Part shown: positions 34,855 to 44,841 of the stretch, piece by piece
Position numbering within the stretch: the first letter of the stretch is position 1
Layout of the letters: each line of letters begins with the position of its first letter
NCBI GenBank assembly: GCA_036733285.1
Contig: DAINAU010000001.1
Location: forward strand, 31,464 to 95,463
Length of the DNA stretch: 64,000 bases
Source of the DNA: JAGOBX01 sp036733285
Lineage (GTDB): Bacteria; JAGOBX01
Direction of reading: 5' to 3'
Made by a program: the position numbers and the translations under genes
The notes under the pieces: generated by a model
What the model saw: only the letters and a program-made list of their open reading frames with translations
Databases searched by the model: none
Told to the model about the DNA's origin: nothing

Positions 34855-37482
34855 TCAAACTTTAGTTTTAGCGTCAATTATTCTTACGAATAATTTATAT
34901 ATCTCGGATAAAATAAAAATAATAACCGCTATAGCCAAAGCAGAAAATAATTGAATTGGAGACAGCGGAACGGTTTTAAAAACCGCGTTTAACGGAGCGA
35001 TATATACTACGGCGAGTTGGAGAGCCACCGTTATTATAACCGCGTAAATCAAAGGCATATTTGAAAAAAATTTTATTCCAAAAATACTATTTTTTAAAGA
35101 CCGCGCCGCAATCGTAACAGCCATTCTGCCAAAAATAAAAGCTGTAAAAACAATAGTTATGCTCTGATTTTTTGGGATAGAAAAATATTTTTCTGACAGC
35201 CATTGAAAAATAATCATTACGATTCCGATTATAAAACCGAACGAAAGAATAAAACCTCCTACCCCGTTTGAAAATATAGTTTCATCTGTTTTTCTCGGCG
35301 GTCTGCTCATAATATTTTTTTCCGCTGGTTCGGAAGTAAGGGATAATCCCGGAAGTCCGTCGCATAAAAGATTCATCCAAAGAATCTGAACCGGTTTTAG
35401 AATATCAAGTCCTATAAAAGGCGCTATAAACACAGCCCATAAAGTTCCTGCGTTGCATGTCATTGTATAAGCGATATATTTTATTATGTTATCGTAAATT
35501 TTTCTTCCTTCTTTAACAGCTTTGACTATAGTCGCAAAGTTATCGTCAAGCAGAATTATATGAGCCGCTTCTTTAGACACGGCGGTTCCCGTTATGCCCA
35601 TAGCCACGCCGATATTAGAATTTTTTAAAGCTGGCGCATCGTTCACGCCATCGCCGGTCATAGCGGCAAAATGATTTTTTTCTTGAAGGGCTTTAACAAT
35701 TTTCAGTTTTTGTTCAGGCGCCACGCGCGCGTAAATTTGAATGGATTCGACTTTATTTTTGAATTCCGATTCGGAAAATTTGTCAAGCTCTATTCCTGTT
35801 ACCGCGTCTTCAAAATTCCCGTCCAGCATATTTAAACTTTTCGCGATAGTTTTCGCTGTCAAAGGATGGTCGCCCGTTATCATTACAGGTTTTATACCGG
35901 CGGTTTTGCATAAGGCAATAGCGTCTTTTACTTCCGCTCTCGCGGGATCTATCAAAGCCGTCAAACCAATAAAAACAAGGTTTCTTTCAAAAACTTCTGA
36001 TTCTATTTTCAAAGGCGTTTCATCAATAAATTTCATAGCAAAACATATAGTTCTTTTTCCTTCGCCTGCAAATTTATCGTTGATTCTGGAAAGTTCTTTT
36101 ATATCGATATCTTCAATCTTTCCGTTCTTATAAATTTTTGTAAGATGATCGGACATCACGTCAAAAGCGCCTTTTGTGAATGAAATATAAGCGTTATCCG
36201 AAACAGATTGATGGACGGTAGTCATACATTTTCTATCGGAATCAAAAGGAAGCTCAAATTTTCTCGGATACTTTTTTTCAATATTATTTTTATCGAAGCT
36301 ATGAATTAAAGCGAAATTATTCAATCCGATTTCAGTTGCTTCTCCAATCATTTCGCCGCCCGCGCCAGTTTTGACGTCATTGTTCAAAGCGACCGCATTA
36401 AAAAACATTTCAGAATCGGATTTGTCTGTTTCTTCCGCGTTATAAAATTTTCCGTTGGTGTAATAATCGGTTACTGTCATTTTGTTCACGGTCAAAGTGC
36501 CGGTCTTATCCGAACAAATATAGGTTACGGAACCGAGAGTTTCCACGGCGGATAATTTGCGTATCAAAACGTTTTTCTTAACGAGTTGTTTTGCGCCGAG
36601 AGCAAGCGAAATAGTGATGACTGCGGGAAGCGCTTCCGGAATCGCGGCGACAGCCAAACTTACGGCGGTAAGAAACATATCTTTAAGATTTTCGCCGCGG
36701 ACCGCGCCAGCGATAAAAAAAACAATGCAGATAACGAATATGGCTACGGATAATTTTTTTCCAAACGAAGTCAAACGAATCTGAAGCGGCGTTTTTATTT
36801 CATCTCCTGATTGAATCATTGAAGCGATTTTCCCGAGTTCCGTATTCATACCGGTATTAACGACAATGCCGGTTCCCCTGCCGTAAGTTACAGCCGAACC
36901 GGCGTATATCATATTTTTACGGTCTCCGAGAGGAATATCAGTTTCATTAATTTTTTTGGAAAACTTCAATATTTCTTCCGATTCGCCTGTCAAGGCGGAT
37001 TCGTTGGATTTCAAATTAAATGATTCGATTATCCTTATATCGGCGGGAGCTATGTTTCCGGCTTCCAAAACTACGATATCGCCCGGAACAAGGTCTTCGG
37101 CGCTTATATTAGTATGCGTTCCGTTTCTTATTGCGGCGCAAGAAGGCGTAGCCATTTTTTTTAGCGCTTCCATAGCTTTTTCAGCTCTGTATTCCTGAAT
37201 AAAACCTATTATCGCATTTATAACCACAATAATAACAATAGGCAATGAATCGTTTAATTCGCCAATAACCGCGGAAATTACTGCGGAAATAATAAGTATG
37301 ATAATCAAAAAATCAGTAAATTGATTTAAAAATAATACGACGGGATGTTTACGTTTTTTTTCGATTAAAATGTTTTTCCCGAATTTTTCAGTTTGAGTTT
37401 CAACCGAAATATCGTCAAGACCGTTTGACGAACTGTTAAATTTTGCGTAAATTTCTTCTATATCAAGATTATGCCATATCAT
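34855..37482 (-). CDS. P-type Ca2+-transporting ATPase
   Basis: 875 residues, a PIIA-type pump. The phosphorylated Asp is D325 in SDKTGTLT. TM4 contains AAIPEALPAV, the Ca2+-binding PEAL variant, and TM6 has WMNLLCDGLPGLSL. TGES and TGDGVNDAPALK motifs are present, plus N- and C-terminal cation-ATPase domains. It exports Ca2+ using ATP. Confidence 0.93.
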   Translation of the reverse strand: MIWHNLDIEEIYAKFNSSSNGLDDISVETQTEKFGKNILIEKKRKHPVVLFLNQFTDFLIIILIISAVISAVIGELNDSLPIVIIVVINAIIGFIQEYRAEKAMEALKKMATPSCAAIRNGTHTNISAEDLVPGDIVVLEAGNIAPADIRIIESFNLKSNESALTGESEEILKFSKKINETDIPLGDRKNMIYAGSAVTYGRGTGIVVNTGMNTELGKIASMIQSGDEIKTPLQIRLTSFGKKLSVAIFVICIVFFIAGAVRGENLKDMFLTAVSLAVAAIPEALPAVITISLALGAKQLVKKNVLIRKLSAVETLGSVTYICSDKTGTLTVNKMTVTDYYTNGKFYNAEETDKSDSEMFFNAVALNNDVKTGAGGEMIGEATEIGLNNFALIHSFDKNNIEKKYPRKFELPFDSDRKCMTTVHQSVSDNAYISFTKGAFDVMSDHLTKIYKNGKIEDIDIKELSRINDKFAGEGKRTICFAMKFIDETPLKIESEVFERNLVFIGLTALIDPARAEVKDAIALCKTAGIKPVMITGDHPLTAKTIAKSLNMLDGNFEDAVTGIELDKFSESEFKNKVESIQIYARVAPEQKLKIVKALQEKNHFAAMTGDGVNDAPALKNSNIGVAMGITGTAVSKEAAHIILLDDNFATIVKAVKEGRKIYDNIIKYIAYTMTCNAGTLWAVFIAPFIGLDILKPVQILWMNLLCDGLPGLSLTSEPAEKNIMSRPPRKTDETIFSNGVGGFILSFGFIIGIVMIIFQWLSEKYFSIPKNQSITIVFTAFIFGRMAVTIAARSLKNSIFGIKFFSNMPLIYAVIITVALQLAVVYIAPLNAVFKTVPLSPIQLFSALAIAVIIFILSEIYKLFVRIIDAKTKV

Positions 37483-37515
37483 AAAATGTTAAACCTTCTT
37501 ATTATTAAAATTTTT

Positions 37516-38181
37516 TTAATCTATATATTCAATATCATTTTCAAATTTTTTTATCAGGTAAGGAACTCCGAGTTCTTTGCGGGTCGATAAGAAATACTTT
37601 TTATACTTGATGGAAAATGAAACCGGATGCGACGGTTTATTGTTTTTTTGTTTAATAACAATTCCTTTCGAACTTGACGCGGCTTTTTGAGCCGTTTCAA
37701 TCAAATCAGATTTCAATGTTATTCTTGATAAAAACGTTAAAACGAAAAAATCTTCGTTTAATAATCCGCTCATAGCCCGTTTAATAGAGGTTATAAGCGG
37801 AAGATTATATTTTTCATTTTCAACGGCATAGACGAAATCGCAATTTATCTTTGATAAATAATCTTCGGTTTTTTCTCCGTAGACAAAGATAATTTTAGAA
37901 TACGGATTTTCAACTGAAGCTATGACGTCATTGATTTCTCTTAGCGCCTTTAGCGCGGTTCGGTTGTCGCATTCTTTAGCCGCGACAATAATCAAAGCCG
38001 AATTGCGGCGAATATTTATTTTTCTGTTCAAAAATATATTTTTTTCAAAATCGCCGATACTCGAAACAACCGCGACAGGCGAATTGTCTTTAGTCAAAAT
38101 AATATTCTCGCCTTTTTTCAAATTTTCCGTTATTTTCAATAATTCTTTTCGCGCAAAAGTGATATTTAATATTTTTTTCAT
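37516..38181 (-). CDS. Phd-like N-terminus fused to a degenerate MobA-like nucleotidyltransferase
   Basis: 221 residues. Residues 1-46 (ITFARKELLKITENLKKGENIILTKDNSPVAVVSSIGDF) have the pattern of Phd/YefM antitoxin DNA-binding domains. Residues ~60-221 resemble a MobA-like nucleotidyltransferase: ALIIVAAKE at the start, IIFVYGEKTEDYLSKI, NEKYNLPLITSIKRAM and HPVSFSIKYKKYFL, but the LAGGxSxRMG nucleotide loop is missing. Both assignments are weak pattern matches. It is 33 bp upstream of the Ca2+-ATPase gene and same-stranded. No toxin gene adjoins it. Confidence 0.5.
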   Translation of the reverse strand: MKKILNITFARKELLKITENLKKGENIILTKDNSPVAVVSSIGDFEKNIFLNRKINIRRNSALIIVAAKECDNRTALKALREINDVIASVENPYSKIIFVYGEKTEDYLSKINCDFVYAVENEKYNLPLITSIKRAMSGLLNEDFFVLTFLSRITLKSDLIETAQKAASSSKGIVIKQKNNKPSHPVSFSIKYKKYFLSTRKELGVPYLIKKFENDIEYID

Positions 38182-38276
38182 ATAAAGAATTTAAAAACTT
38201 TATTACTATACATTGTTATACGCCGTTGCATTTAAATGGGCTGAATAGTAAGGAAACTTTGCCTTTTTTATCCGTG

Positions 38277-39473
38277 TCAAGATTCAAATTTCAATTTAAT
38301 TATCTCAGACTGCAAATCCTCGACTGTTTTCGATAATGTGTTCAACTTCAAGTTTATATTTTTTATATTTTCATTTCCGCCGTTTATTCTGTCGAAAACT
38401 TTTGACAATTGCAGAGAATCCCGTTGCATTGTGTTTCTTATATTGTCGTCGATTTCAAAAAACCCGGATATAAACGCCGGAATCTGAATCAAATAAGAGT
38501 TCAATTGTTTAAAAATATCGGCGTTTTTTTCAAATTCAGTTTCAAAAGTTTTCGATGATTCAAACACAACCATCAGCGTATTCTTAATCTGCATTACTTC
38601 GTTTTTAATCGAATCGTTCATATTCTTTATGTTTTGCAAATTTTCTTCCCGCTCAAATTCGGAAGAATGTTCCGCCCCTTCCGCAGCGATGTTTTCCTGA
38701 TTGGAAAAAATATATGCGTTTAAAATATTAATCGACTGCCGTTCAAGATTGGTTATGATATTTGTGATTTTAGCTATTACTGATTCTTCCTTAGATTTGA
38801 AATCATTTTCAAAACTAACTATGTTGTCAAATATTTTATCAAAATCTTTTGAAATCAAAATTAATTTATTTAAATGTTCGGACAATTTGGTTTTATTTTT
38901 AAATTTACTTTCAATATGATTGTTAGAATTAGTAAAATTAATCTGAATCGTTTTTAAAATCGTCTCGGTCTCAAATAAAAAATCAGCCACTTCTCCTGCT
39001 TTTTTCAGAATAAAACCGTTGTTGGTTTGACCGTTTTTCAAATCAGTGACTGATGCAACCTTAAATGATTCGAGTTCGGCTCTGAAGTCGTTTGCCGTTT
39101 TATCAAATTCTTTAAGCTTTTGTTCGGCGGTAGAATTTTCGGATTTTATTTTTTTTATATCCGAATACATTTGATTTAGAAGCATATTGAAATCCCGGGA
39201 ATCAACAATATTAATATTATCATTTTTTTTAAGAGAATAATTTTTAACATAATCGTCTGAAATATCCTGAAATTTTAATTTCAAACATTTTTCATAAACA
39301 TAATCAAAACTTAACGAACACGCTAACACCGTAATAACAGGCGAAATAATGATAAACAAATTCAGAAACGGCGAATAATTCAAGGAAATATAATAATAGC
39401 AACCGAAATTAATTCCTAAAGATACGACGGCAAGAACTAAAAATAAATATAATTTTATGCGTTTATTAATCAT
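38277..39473 (-). CDS. Membrane-anchored coiled-coil protein in chemosensory operon
   Basis: 398 residues. Two TM helices (~8-27, ~34-55) are followed by ~330 residues of predicted helix with many heptad-like Leu/Ile/Phe positions and polar Glu/Lys/Asn. No HAMP, MCP tip or enzymatic motif was found. It is the last gene of the operon with the CheA core, 27 bp after it. It might be a divergent receptor or scaffold. Confidence 0.7.
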   Translation of the reverse strand: MINKRIKLYLFLVLAVVSLGINFGCYYYISLNYSPFLNLFIIISPVITVLACSLSFDYVYEKCLKLKFQDISDDYVKNYSLKKNDNINIVDSRDFNMLLNQMYSDIKKIKSENSTAEQKLKEFDKTANDFRAELESFKVASVTDLKNGQTNNGFILKKAGEVADFLFETETILKTIQINFTNSNNHIESKFKNKTKLSEHLNKLILISKDFDKIFDNIVSFENDFKSKEESVIAKITNIITNLERQSINILNAYIFSNQENIAAEGAEHSSEFEREENLQNIKNMNDSIKNEVMQIKNTLMVVFESSKTFETEFEKNADIFKQLNSYLIQIPAFISGFFEIDDNIRNTMQRDSLQLSKVFDRINGGNENIKNINLKLNTLSKTVEDLQSEIIKLKFES

Positions 39474-39500
39474 AATAATTTCAAAAAACCTCCGAAAAAA

Positions 39501-41093
39501 TCAAGCGCTGAAATCAGGTTCCAGAACCGGAGTCAATTCGTCGTCGAATATGGTATAACCAATAAAATAATCCGGCATCTTATTTTTCAAGTCGCGGACC
39601 GCGAAATTTTTTACAATAGCGTCTGTTTGCTCGATTATTTCATATACAGGCATAGCCAATTTCGCCGAACTGTTTGAAAATAAAATCGCCCTTTTGTATT
39701 CGTTTAAATTCTCGTATTTATGACCAAGACACTGCCAGATTGGAATTTTATCGTTTTTATTATTAAAAAACAATTTATTATTTTCGGATATTTCAAAATT
39801 ATCCGATTTTCCGCTCTCATAATAAATAATATCTTCAATATAATCAAGCGTGAACGCAAGCAGACTTCCGTTTTTGCAGAGTCTCGCGAACACAAGCTGA
39901 GTCAAAATAATCTGAAACGGTATTCTGATAATAACGGTAGTTCCTTTGCCGGATTCGGATTTTAAAGCTAAAGTCCCTCCGATTTTTTCAATATTGTTTT
40001 TTACGGCGTCCATACCTACGCCGCGTCCGGACGTATCGCTTACTTTTTCGGCGGTGCTGAATCCGGGCATAAATATCAGAGCGTAAATTTCTTCCTGACT
40101 CATTTTGCCCGCGTCAGACTCTTCGATAATTTTTTTTTCCAACGCCTTTTTCAGTATTTTTTCCGAATCAAGTCCTTTCCCGTCGTCAATCATTTTTATA
40201 ACGACATAATTTCCCGTTTGCTGAGCGCGAATCTCTATATTTCCAGTCTCGTTTTTATTTTTTGATTTTCTTATATCCGGCTCTTCTATGCCGTGATCGA
40301 CTGAATTTTTTATCAAATGAATAAAAACCTCTCCTACGGTATCGGCTATTTTTTTGTCGATAACGACATTGTTGTCGTTTATAGTAAATACGATTTTTTT
40401 TCCGAGTTTTGCCGCAAGGTCTCCGACTATGGAAGGAAATCTGTTAAATACCTGTATTAAAGGCATAAATGTAATTTTTGACAAACTGCCGTTTATCCGG
40501 TTGACTATATTGCTGATATTTCCAGAAATTTCCGTAAGCGAATCGTCAAGACCGCTTTTTTCTGAAAGCTTCAGAAGTTTATTTTTGTTTATTGAAAGTT
40601 CGGTTATAATAGCCGCAAGCTGGTCGATTATGGCGCTGTCGATTTTGATAAACTCATTTATTTTTTTTTGTTTTGCAATAATGAAATCCTTATTTTTTTG
40701 GATTGACAAAATAAATCTTCTTAAATTAGAATAAGCCGGAGAAGAAATTTTTTCCGAATATTTATCAGCTTCTTCAATAAATTCAATTTCAGAATATATT
40801 ACCCAGTTATTAGGTTCGACTCCATTGGCAAGATTAATTTCAGCGGCTAAATCCTGAAATAACAGCGAAAGCGAATCGAAATCAGAATCGCTTGAAATTC
40901 CGTTTTCCAGTAAAGAAACGAGAAGATGAATTTTATTTAACGCGCGCGAAGCTCCTGATTTGATTGAATCCGGAAATCTCAACAATGATTTATAAATATT
41001 CTCTTCTTTCTGAAAATATTCCGGCAGCGTAACGGAAGCGTCTAAATTATTTATAAACGAAGAATTTACAATCCGTTCCAGTTTTTTATTCAT
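39501..41093 (-). CDS. CheA kinase core lacking the HPt domain
   Basis: 530 residues. Residues 1-150 are unassigned helices without an HxxKG phospho-acceptor. A P3-like dimerisation region (~150-225) leads to a P4 HATPase domain: N box HLIKNSVDHGIE (259-270), G1 DDGKG (303-307), GFSTAEKVSDTSGRGVGMD (344-362). A P5/CheW-like domain follows (~398-525). It should phosphorylate an HPt domain in trans, supplied by the first gene of the same operon. Its start overlaps the MCP stop by 8 bp. Confidence 0.87.
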   Translation of the reverse strand: MNKKLERIVNSSFINNLDASVTLPEYFQKEENIYKSLLRFPDSIKSGASRALNKIHLLVSLLENGISSDSDFDSLSLLFQDLAAEINLANGVEPNNWVIYSEIEFIEEADKYSEKISSPAYSNLRRFILSIQKNKDFIIAKQKKINEFIKIDSAIIDQLAAIITELSINKNKLLKLSEKSGLDDSLTEISGNISNIVNRINGSLSKITFMPLIQVFNRFPSIVGDLAAKLGKKIVFTINDNNVVIDKKIADTVGEVFIHLIKNSVDHGIEEPDIRKSKNKNETGNIEIRAQQTGNYVVIKMIDDGKGLDSEKILKKALEKKIIEESDAGKMSQEEIYALIFMPGFSTAEKVSDTSGRGVGMDAVKNNIEKIGGTLALKSESGKGTTVIIRIPFQIILTQLVFARLCKNGSLLAFTLDYIEDIIYYESGKSDNFEISENNKLFFNNKNDKIPIWQCLGHKYENLNEYKRAILFSNSSAKLAMPVYEIIEQTDAIVKNFAVRDLKNKMPDYFIGYTIFDDELTPVLEPDFSA

Positions 41094-43095
41094 TTATGGT
41101 AAAATCCTGCATTTTGATTCTTAACGAATCAGCAATATCCTTTAATTTATTAACTGAAATATTCAATTGTTTTATAGTTTCGCGCTCTTCATAAATCGCT
41201 TTAGCGGTAGACGTGATTAAATTCGACATTTGCGAAGTAACCTGACTGATATTTTCCGTAGAAGCGAAAATCGTTTTACTTTCCTTATCGATATCTGAAA
41301 TCATATTCGATATATCATTAATCATAACCTTATCCGTATTAACCTTCTCGACGATTTCATTCATCGAGTTCATTAAAATATTCGAAGTCATTATTCCGGA
41401 TTCGATATTTTTCAAACCGGCTTTTGTGGAATTGAATATTTTCTCAATTAACACGTTGTTGTTATCCATCAGTTTCATTATATTGGACGAATAATCGGAT
41501 ATGAATTTGCTTAAATTGCGGACCTCGACCGCTATGTTTGTAATTGATTTATCCTGTTGTCCGCCTTTTTGGGCTATGACGTTTACGCTGTAAGCGAGCA
41601 TCCGCGTTCTTGTGGCTATGTCTTCAATAACCTTTATAATATCCTTGATTTCAAAAGAAAACTTATTCAATTCGGTAACTAACGCGTCGGTCTGTTTAAA
41701 TCCGTCTTCGATATTTTCCATTTTTGACAATAAATTATTGAACGAGTCTTTTCCTTCGGTAGTCACATTCTCGGTCGTTTTCGCGTTTTGATTCAAGGTA
41801 ACCACGTTTTGAGTCATTTGTCCAAGCGTATCGACAAAACGTTTCAATCTGTCAGCGGTAGCGTTGACGTCCATAGAATTATTTAAAACTCCGACTTCGA
41901 TTTCATTTATGTTTCCGGAAATCGTGTCTATCGTAGTGGTGGTGTGCCTTGAAAAATTCAACAAATTATGATTTTCATTTGTGATGGATTTTATTATTCC
42001 GTTTATTGTCGAAATAATATTGTTGAGTTCGTCCACCATTGTGTCGATTCCATCGCCGAGAATCTTAATTTCATCGTTTCTACGCATTTTTATTTTCTCG
42101 GTCAAAATTCCTTTGGAAATCTTTTGGAGAGCCGGAACCATTGAAATAATAGGTTTGGCAATATTTTTTCCGAATAAAAAAGCGAGTATTAAACCAGGTA
42201 TTGAGAATCCGATAAAATAATAGTAAGCGTTTTCCTTTACGTCGTTTTTTATGTTTTTCTGAATTACTATAAGATTTTGTTTGATTTTGTCTATTTCTTC
42301 GGTTTTCTGTTTTATTGATTCCTCTTGAAGCCGGTTTTTTTCAAGAACTATTTTCTGTTTAAAATTCGCCTGCATTGTATCTATTTCTTTATATAAATTT
42401 TCAAGCGAAAATCCTAAAACAACAACGCCCCATAATTCGTTGTTTATTACAATAGGTTGAACTATTTTATAAATATTTATTTTAAACTTCGCGTCTAAAT
42501 AATCTTCGCCCTGGATTTTTTTTGTTTTAAAAGATTTATCCACTAACCCGTCGGATATGTTCTTGCCTTCAAATTCGGAATTTTTATAATAAGTCTCATC
42601 GCCGGATTTTTTCTTTTTTTCCGTAAAATAAATCGACGTTTTATAAAACATAGCGCTCTTCTGATTATCAATCAAAGCCGCGTATACGACCGTATTGTCG
42701 TTTTTAAAAATTTCGTTGAACGCGGTAACTCCGAAACCGAAATCATAATTTGAAATCGCATTTCCAAGCTGTCCGGAAAGATTTGTTATTATGGCTTTTC
42801 CTTTTTCCATAGTGGCTTGAGTCAAATTATTTTTTAAAAGCTCGGTTGTCTCCGTGAACTGTTTGTTTAACAGCGTGTCGATTTGATCAATAGTGTATTT
42901 GAAATTCTTGTTGATTAAATTTTCGCTGTTTCCAATAAAAGATTTATTTTGATTATTTACAATATTCATGCTGCCGCGGAAATTAAACCAGATAAGCAGC
43001 GAAATAATTATCATTACAAGACCGAGAATAAATATGGTAAATTTTCCGGCTAATGTGCGCGTTAAAAAAGTGAAAAATTTCTTAAATATTTTCAT
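41086..43095 (-). CDS. Methyl-accepting chemotaxis-type receptor with divergent tip
   Basis: 669 residues: TM1 ~18-38, a large periplasmic sensing domain (~40-290), TM2 ~293-314, HAMP (~312-365) and a long helical signalling region. The hairpin tip reads IEDIATRTRMLAYSVNVIAQ and continues KGGQQDKSITNIAVEVRNL (~490-530), aligning without gaps to the canonical IxxIAxQTNLLALNAAIEAARAGExGRGFAVVAxEVRxL, but the conserved Gln, Asn, both Glu and the GRGF element are changed. It overlaps the HPt-CheW gene by 14 bp, hence strongly co-expressed. Confidence 0.88.
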   Translation of the reverse strand: MKIFKKFFTFLTRTLAGKFTIFILGLVMIIISLLIWFNFRGSMNIVNNQNKSFIGNSENLINKNFKYTIDQIDTLLNKQFTETTELLKNNLTQATMEKGKAIITNLSGQLGNAISNYDFGFGVTAFNEIFKNDNTVVYAALIDNQKSAMFYKTSIYFTEKKKKSGDETYYKNSEFEGKNISDGLVDKSFKTKKIQGEDYLDAKFKINIYKIVQPIVINNELWGVVVLGFSLENLYKEIDTMQANFKQKIVLEKNRLQEESIKQKTEEIDKIKQNLIVIQKNIKNDVKENAYYYFIGFSIPGLILAFLFGKNIAKPIISMVPALQKISKGILTEKIKMRRNDEIKILGDGIDTMVDELNNIISTINGIIKSITNENHNLLNFSRHTTTTIDTISGNINEIEVGVLNNSMDVNATADRLKRFVDTLGQMTQNVVTLNQNAKTTENVTTEGKDSFNNLLSKMENIEDGFKQTDALVTELNKFSFEIKDIIKVIEDIATRTRMLAYSVNVIAQKGGQQDKSITNIAVEVRNLSKFISDYSSNIMKLMDNNNVLIEKIFNSTKAGLKNIESGIMTSNILMNSMNEIVEKVNTDKVMINDISNMISDIDKESKTIFASTENISQVTSQMSNLITSTAKAIYEERETIKQLNISVNKLKDIADSLRIKMQDFTINE

Positions 43096-44281
43096 AATTT
43101 ATCAAATTGTTTCCGTCGATGATTTTAATTTTTTCCGATTTATACAAATATACCATATCCTTAACCGTTAAATCAAGAAAAATATCGTCCGGATTAATTT
43201 TTTTAATTTCAATAATCTCGTCGATAAACAAACCAGCGATTCCATTTGCCGTGTTCAACAAAAGAATCTTATTCTGATTATCGCAATGTTTTGATATTTT
43301 TACTACTGGCGCGGCTCTGTCAAGATATCTTATCAATCCAATGTTGCGTTTAAACGGATGCCAGAAAATTTTCTCGCTTAATTCGACTATTTTAATGATA
43401 TTAAGACAAACTACGGCGAATAATTCTCCGCTTTTTTTTACAACCACGGATAAAAGATATTTTTCCGGCAATGTGACGGCGTCGGTCTTTTTCTTTTTTT
43501 CGGAATAATCGCGCAAATCTACGTTATCAACCCTGTAATCCTGAACCGCGTCAATATTCAATTCTATGGCTTTTTTCAAAGCCGTTTCTGTCTGTTTGTC
43601 GGAATCCAAAAAGAATTCGAGTTTATAATCGCATAGTTCCGCGGTAAAATCCTCTTTGCCAAGATAATCCCTGTCCGGTATCATTCTGATAATTTGAACG
43701 CCGGATTGGTCGATAGACATAAGAAACTGAAACATTTTTATATCCGCGAACATATTGGTCTTATCAAAAATAACCGCGACTTTTCTACAAGTGAAATTTT
43801 TAAATTTCTTTTTATACTCGTCTATTTCCTTTTCGGTAAAAACAATTTTATCCGGAATTTTATATTTGGATTTTTGAACGCCGGATTTACCCTCGATGAT
43901 TTCAGTCAATCTGGTTTTGTAATCGTCAAAATTAAATGTTTCATCAATATCCGGGTCCGCTTTAATTTTTTCTATGCTTTCCGCGACAAGATAAATTCCC
44001 TCGTTCAAACATTGTTTTAATTTATCCTCGAAAGATATTTTCCCGTCCCTCAAAGCTCCGAACGCGTTTTCCAAAGAATGAGTCAGCTTTGACAGATTGG
44101 TCAAACCGCATGACCCCGAATTTCCTTTTATCGTATGAACGTATCTGAAAATCGTATGTATCGGCTCGATATTCGAACTGTCGCTTTCGTATTCTTTCAT
44201 ACAGGCGGCGGTTCCGGCAAGCTGGTCTTCAACCTCGTTAAGAAATATTGATAAATACTGTTTTCTTTTCGCGGGATCCAT
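43082..44281 (-). CDS. HPt-CheW protein (detached CheA N-terminus)
   Basis: 399 residues. HPt domain (~1-110) with phospho-acceptor H49 in YVHTIKGNSG; a P2-like ferredoxin-fold region (~150-255); a CheW-like domain (~265-395) ending VYLYKSEKIKIIDGNNL. There is no kinase domain; the CheA core two genes downstream supplies it. Split CheAs of this kind are known from Rhodobacter sphaeroides CheA3/CheA4. First gene of the operon. Confidence 0.85.
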   Translation of the reverse strand: MDPAKRKQYLSIFLNEVEDQLAGTAACMKEYESDSSNIEPIHTIFRYVHTIKGNSGSCGLTNLSKLTHSLENAFGALRDGKISFEDKLKQCLNEGIYLVAESIEKIKADPDIDETFNFDDYKTRLTEIIEGKSGVQKSKYKIPDKIVFTEKEIDEYKKKFKNFTCRKVAVIFDKTNMFADIKMFQFLMSIDQSGVQIIRMIPDRDYLGKEDFTAELCDYKLEFFLDSDKQTETALKKAIELNIDAVQDYRVDNVDLRDYSEKKKKTDAVTLPEKYLLSVVVKKSGELFAVVCLNIIKIVELSEKIFWHPFKRNIGLIRYLDRAAPVVKISKHCDNQNKILLLNTANGIAGLFIDEIIEIKKINPDDIFLDLTVKDMVYLYKSEKIKIIDGNNLINYENI

Positions 44282-44390
44282 AATTTGTTATTCTATAAAA
44301 TATTTATTAAAAAATCAATTAAAAGGTTATATTTTAAAAATCCGAAAAAAGAAATGAAAAAATATTTTTTTGAAAATTTAAAATTTAAAC

Positions 44391-44418
44391 TTGACTTATC
44401 GGATTTTTTTTATATAAT
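44391..44418 (+). promoter_or_regulatory. acpP promoter TTGACT-N16-TATAAT
   Basis: -35 TTGACT at 44391-44396 and -10 TATAAT at 44413-44418, about 45 bp upstream of the acpP ATG, which also has an AGGAGG ribosome site. Confidence 0.75.
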
Positions 44419-44463
44419 TGCGCTTGAATTAAAAAAAATGTTTTTTTTAGCAGGAGGTTAATA

Positions 44464-44700
44464 ATGAGCGAAATCGCTGATAAAGTTAAAAAAATTATTC
44501 AAGAACAATTAGACGTAGAAGAATCTCAAATCACCGAAGAAGCTTCTTTTATTGAAGATTTAGGCGCGGACTCGCTTGATCAGGCTGAACTTATAATGGC
44601 TCTTGAAGAAGAACTCGATATCGATATTCCGGATGAAGAAGCCGAAAAACTTACCACAGTCGGCTCTGCAATCAAATATATCGAAGAAAAATTAGCGTAA
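44464..44700 (+). CDS. acpP: Acyl carrier protein
   Basis: 78 residues, acidic, normal length. The phosphopantetheine attachment Ser is in GADSLDQAEL (~37). Carries acyl chains in fatty-acid synthesis. AGGAGG precedes the ATG; strong promoter and terminator frame it as a single-gene unit, unlike most fab-cluster acpP genes. Confidence 0.97.
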   Translation: MSEIADKVKKIIQEQLDVEESQITEEASFIEDLGADSLDQAELIMALEEELDIDIPDEEAEKLTTVGSAIKYIEEKLA

Positions 44701-44759
44701 AACATTTTTTCATTTTTTGAAAATCGTAGATTTTTGAAAACATTTTAAATTACCATAAT

Positions 44760-44818
44760 AAGCGGAAGGCAATCAAATATAAATCAAACAGATTATATTG
44801 ATTTAACTTCCGCTTTTA
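44760..44818 (+). terminator. acpP terminator hairpin
   Basis: AAGCGGAAG pairs with CTTCCGCTT, with an inner AATCAA/TTGATT stem, followed by a T-rich tract. Confidence 0.65.
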
Positions 44819-44841
44819 TTTTTTAAGGGAGTTTTGAAAAA

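Noticed and set aside
38277..39473. Calling this protein an MCP
   Set aside because: It lacks HAMP and any recognisable signalling tip; only membrane anchors and coiled coil are visible.
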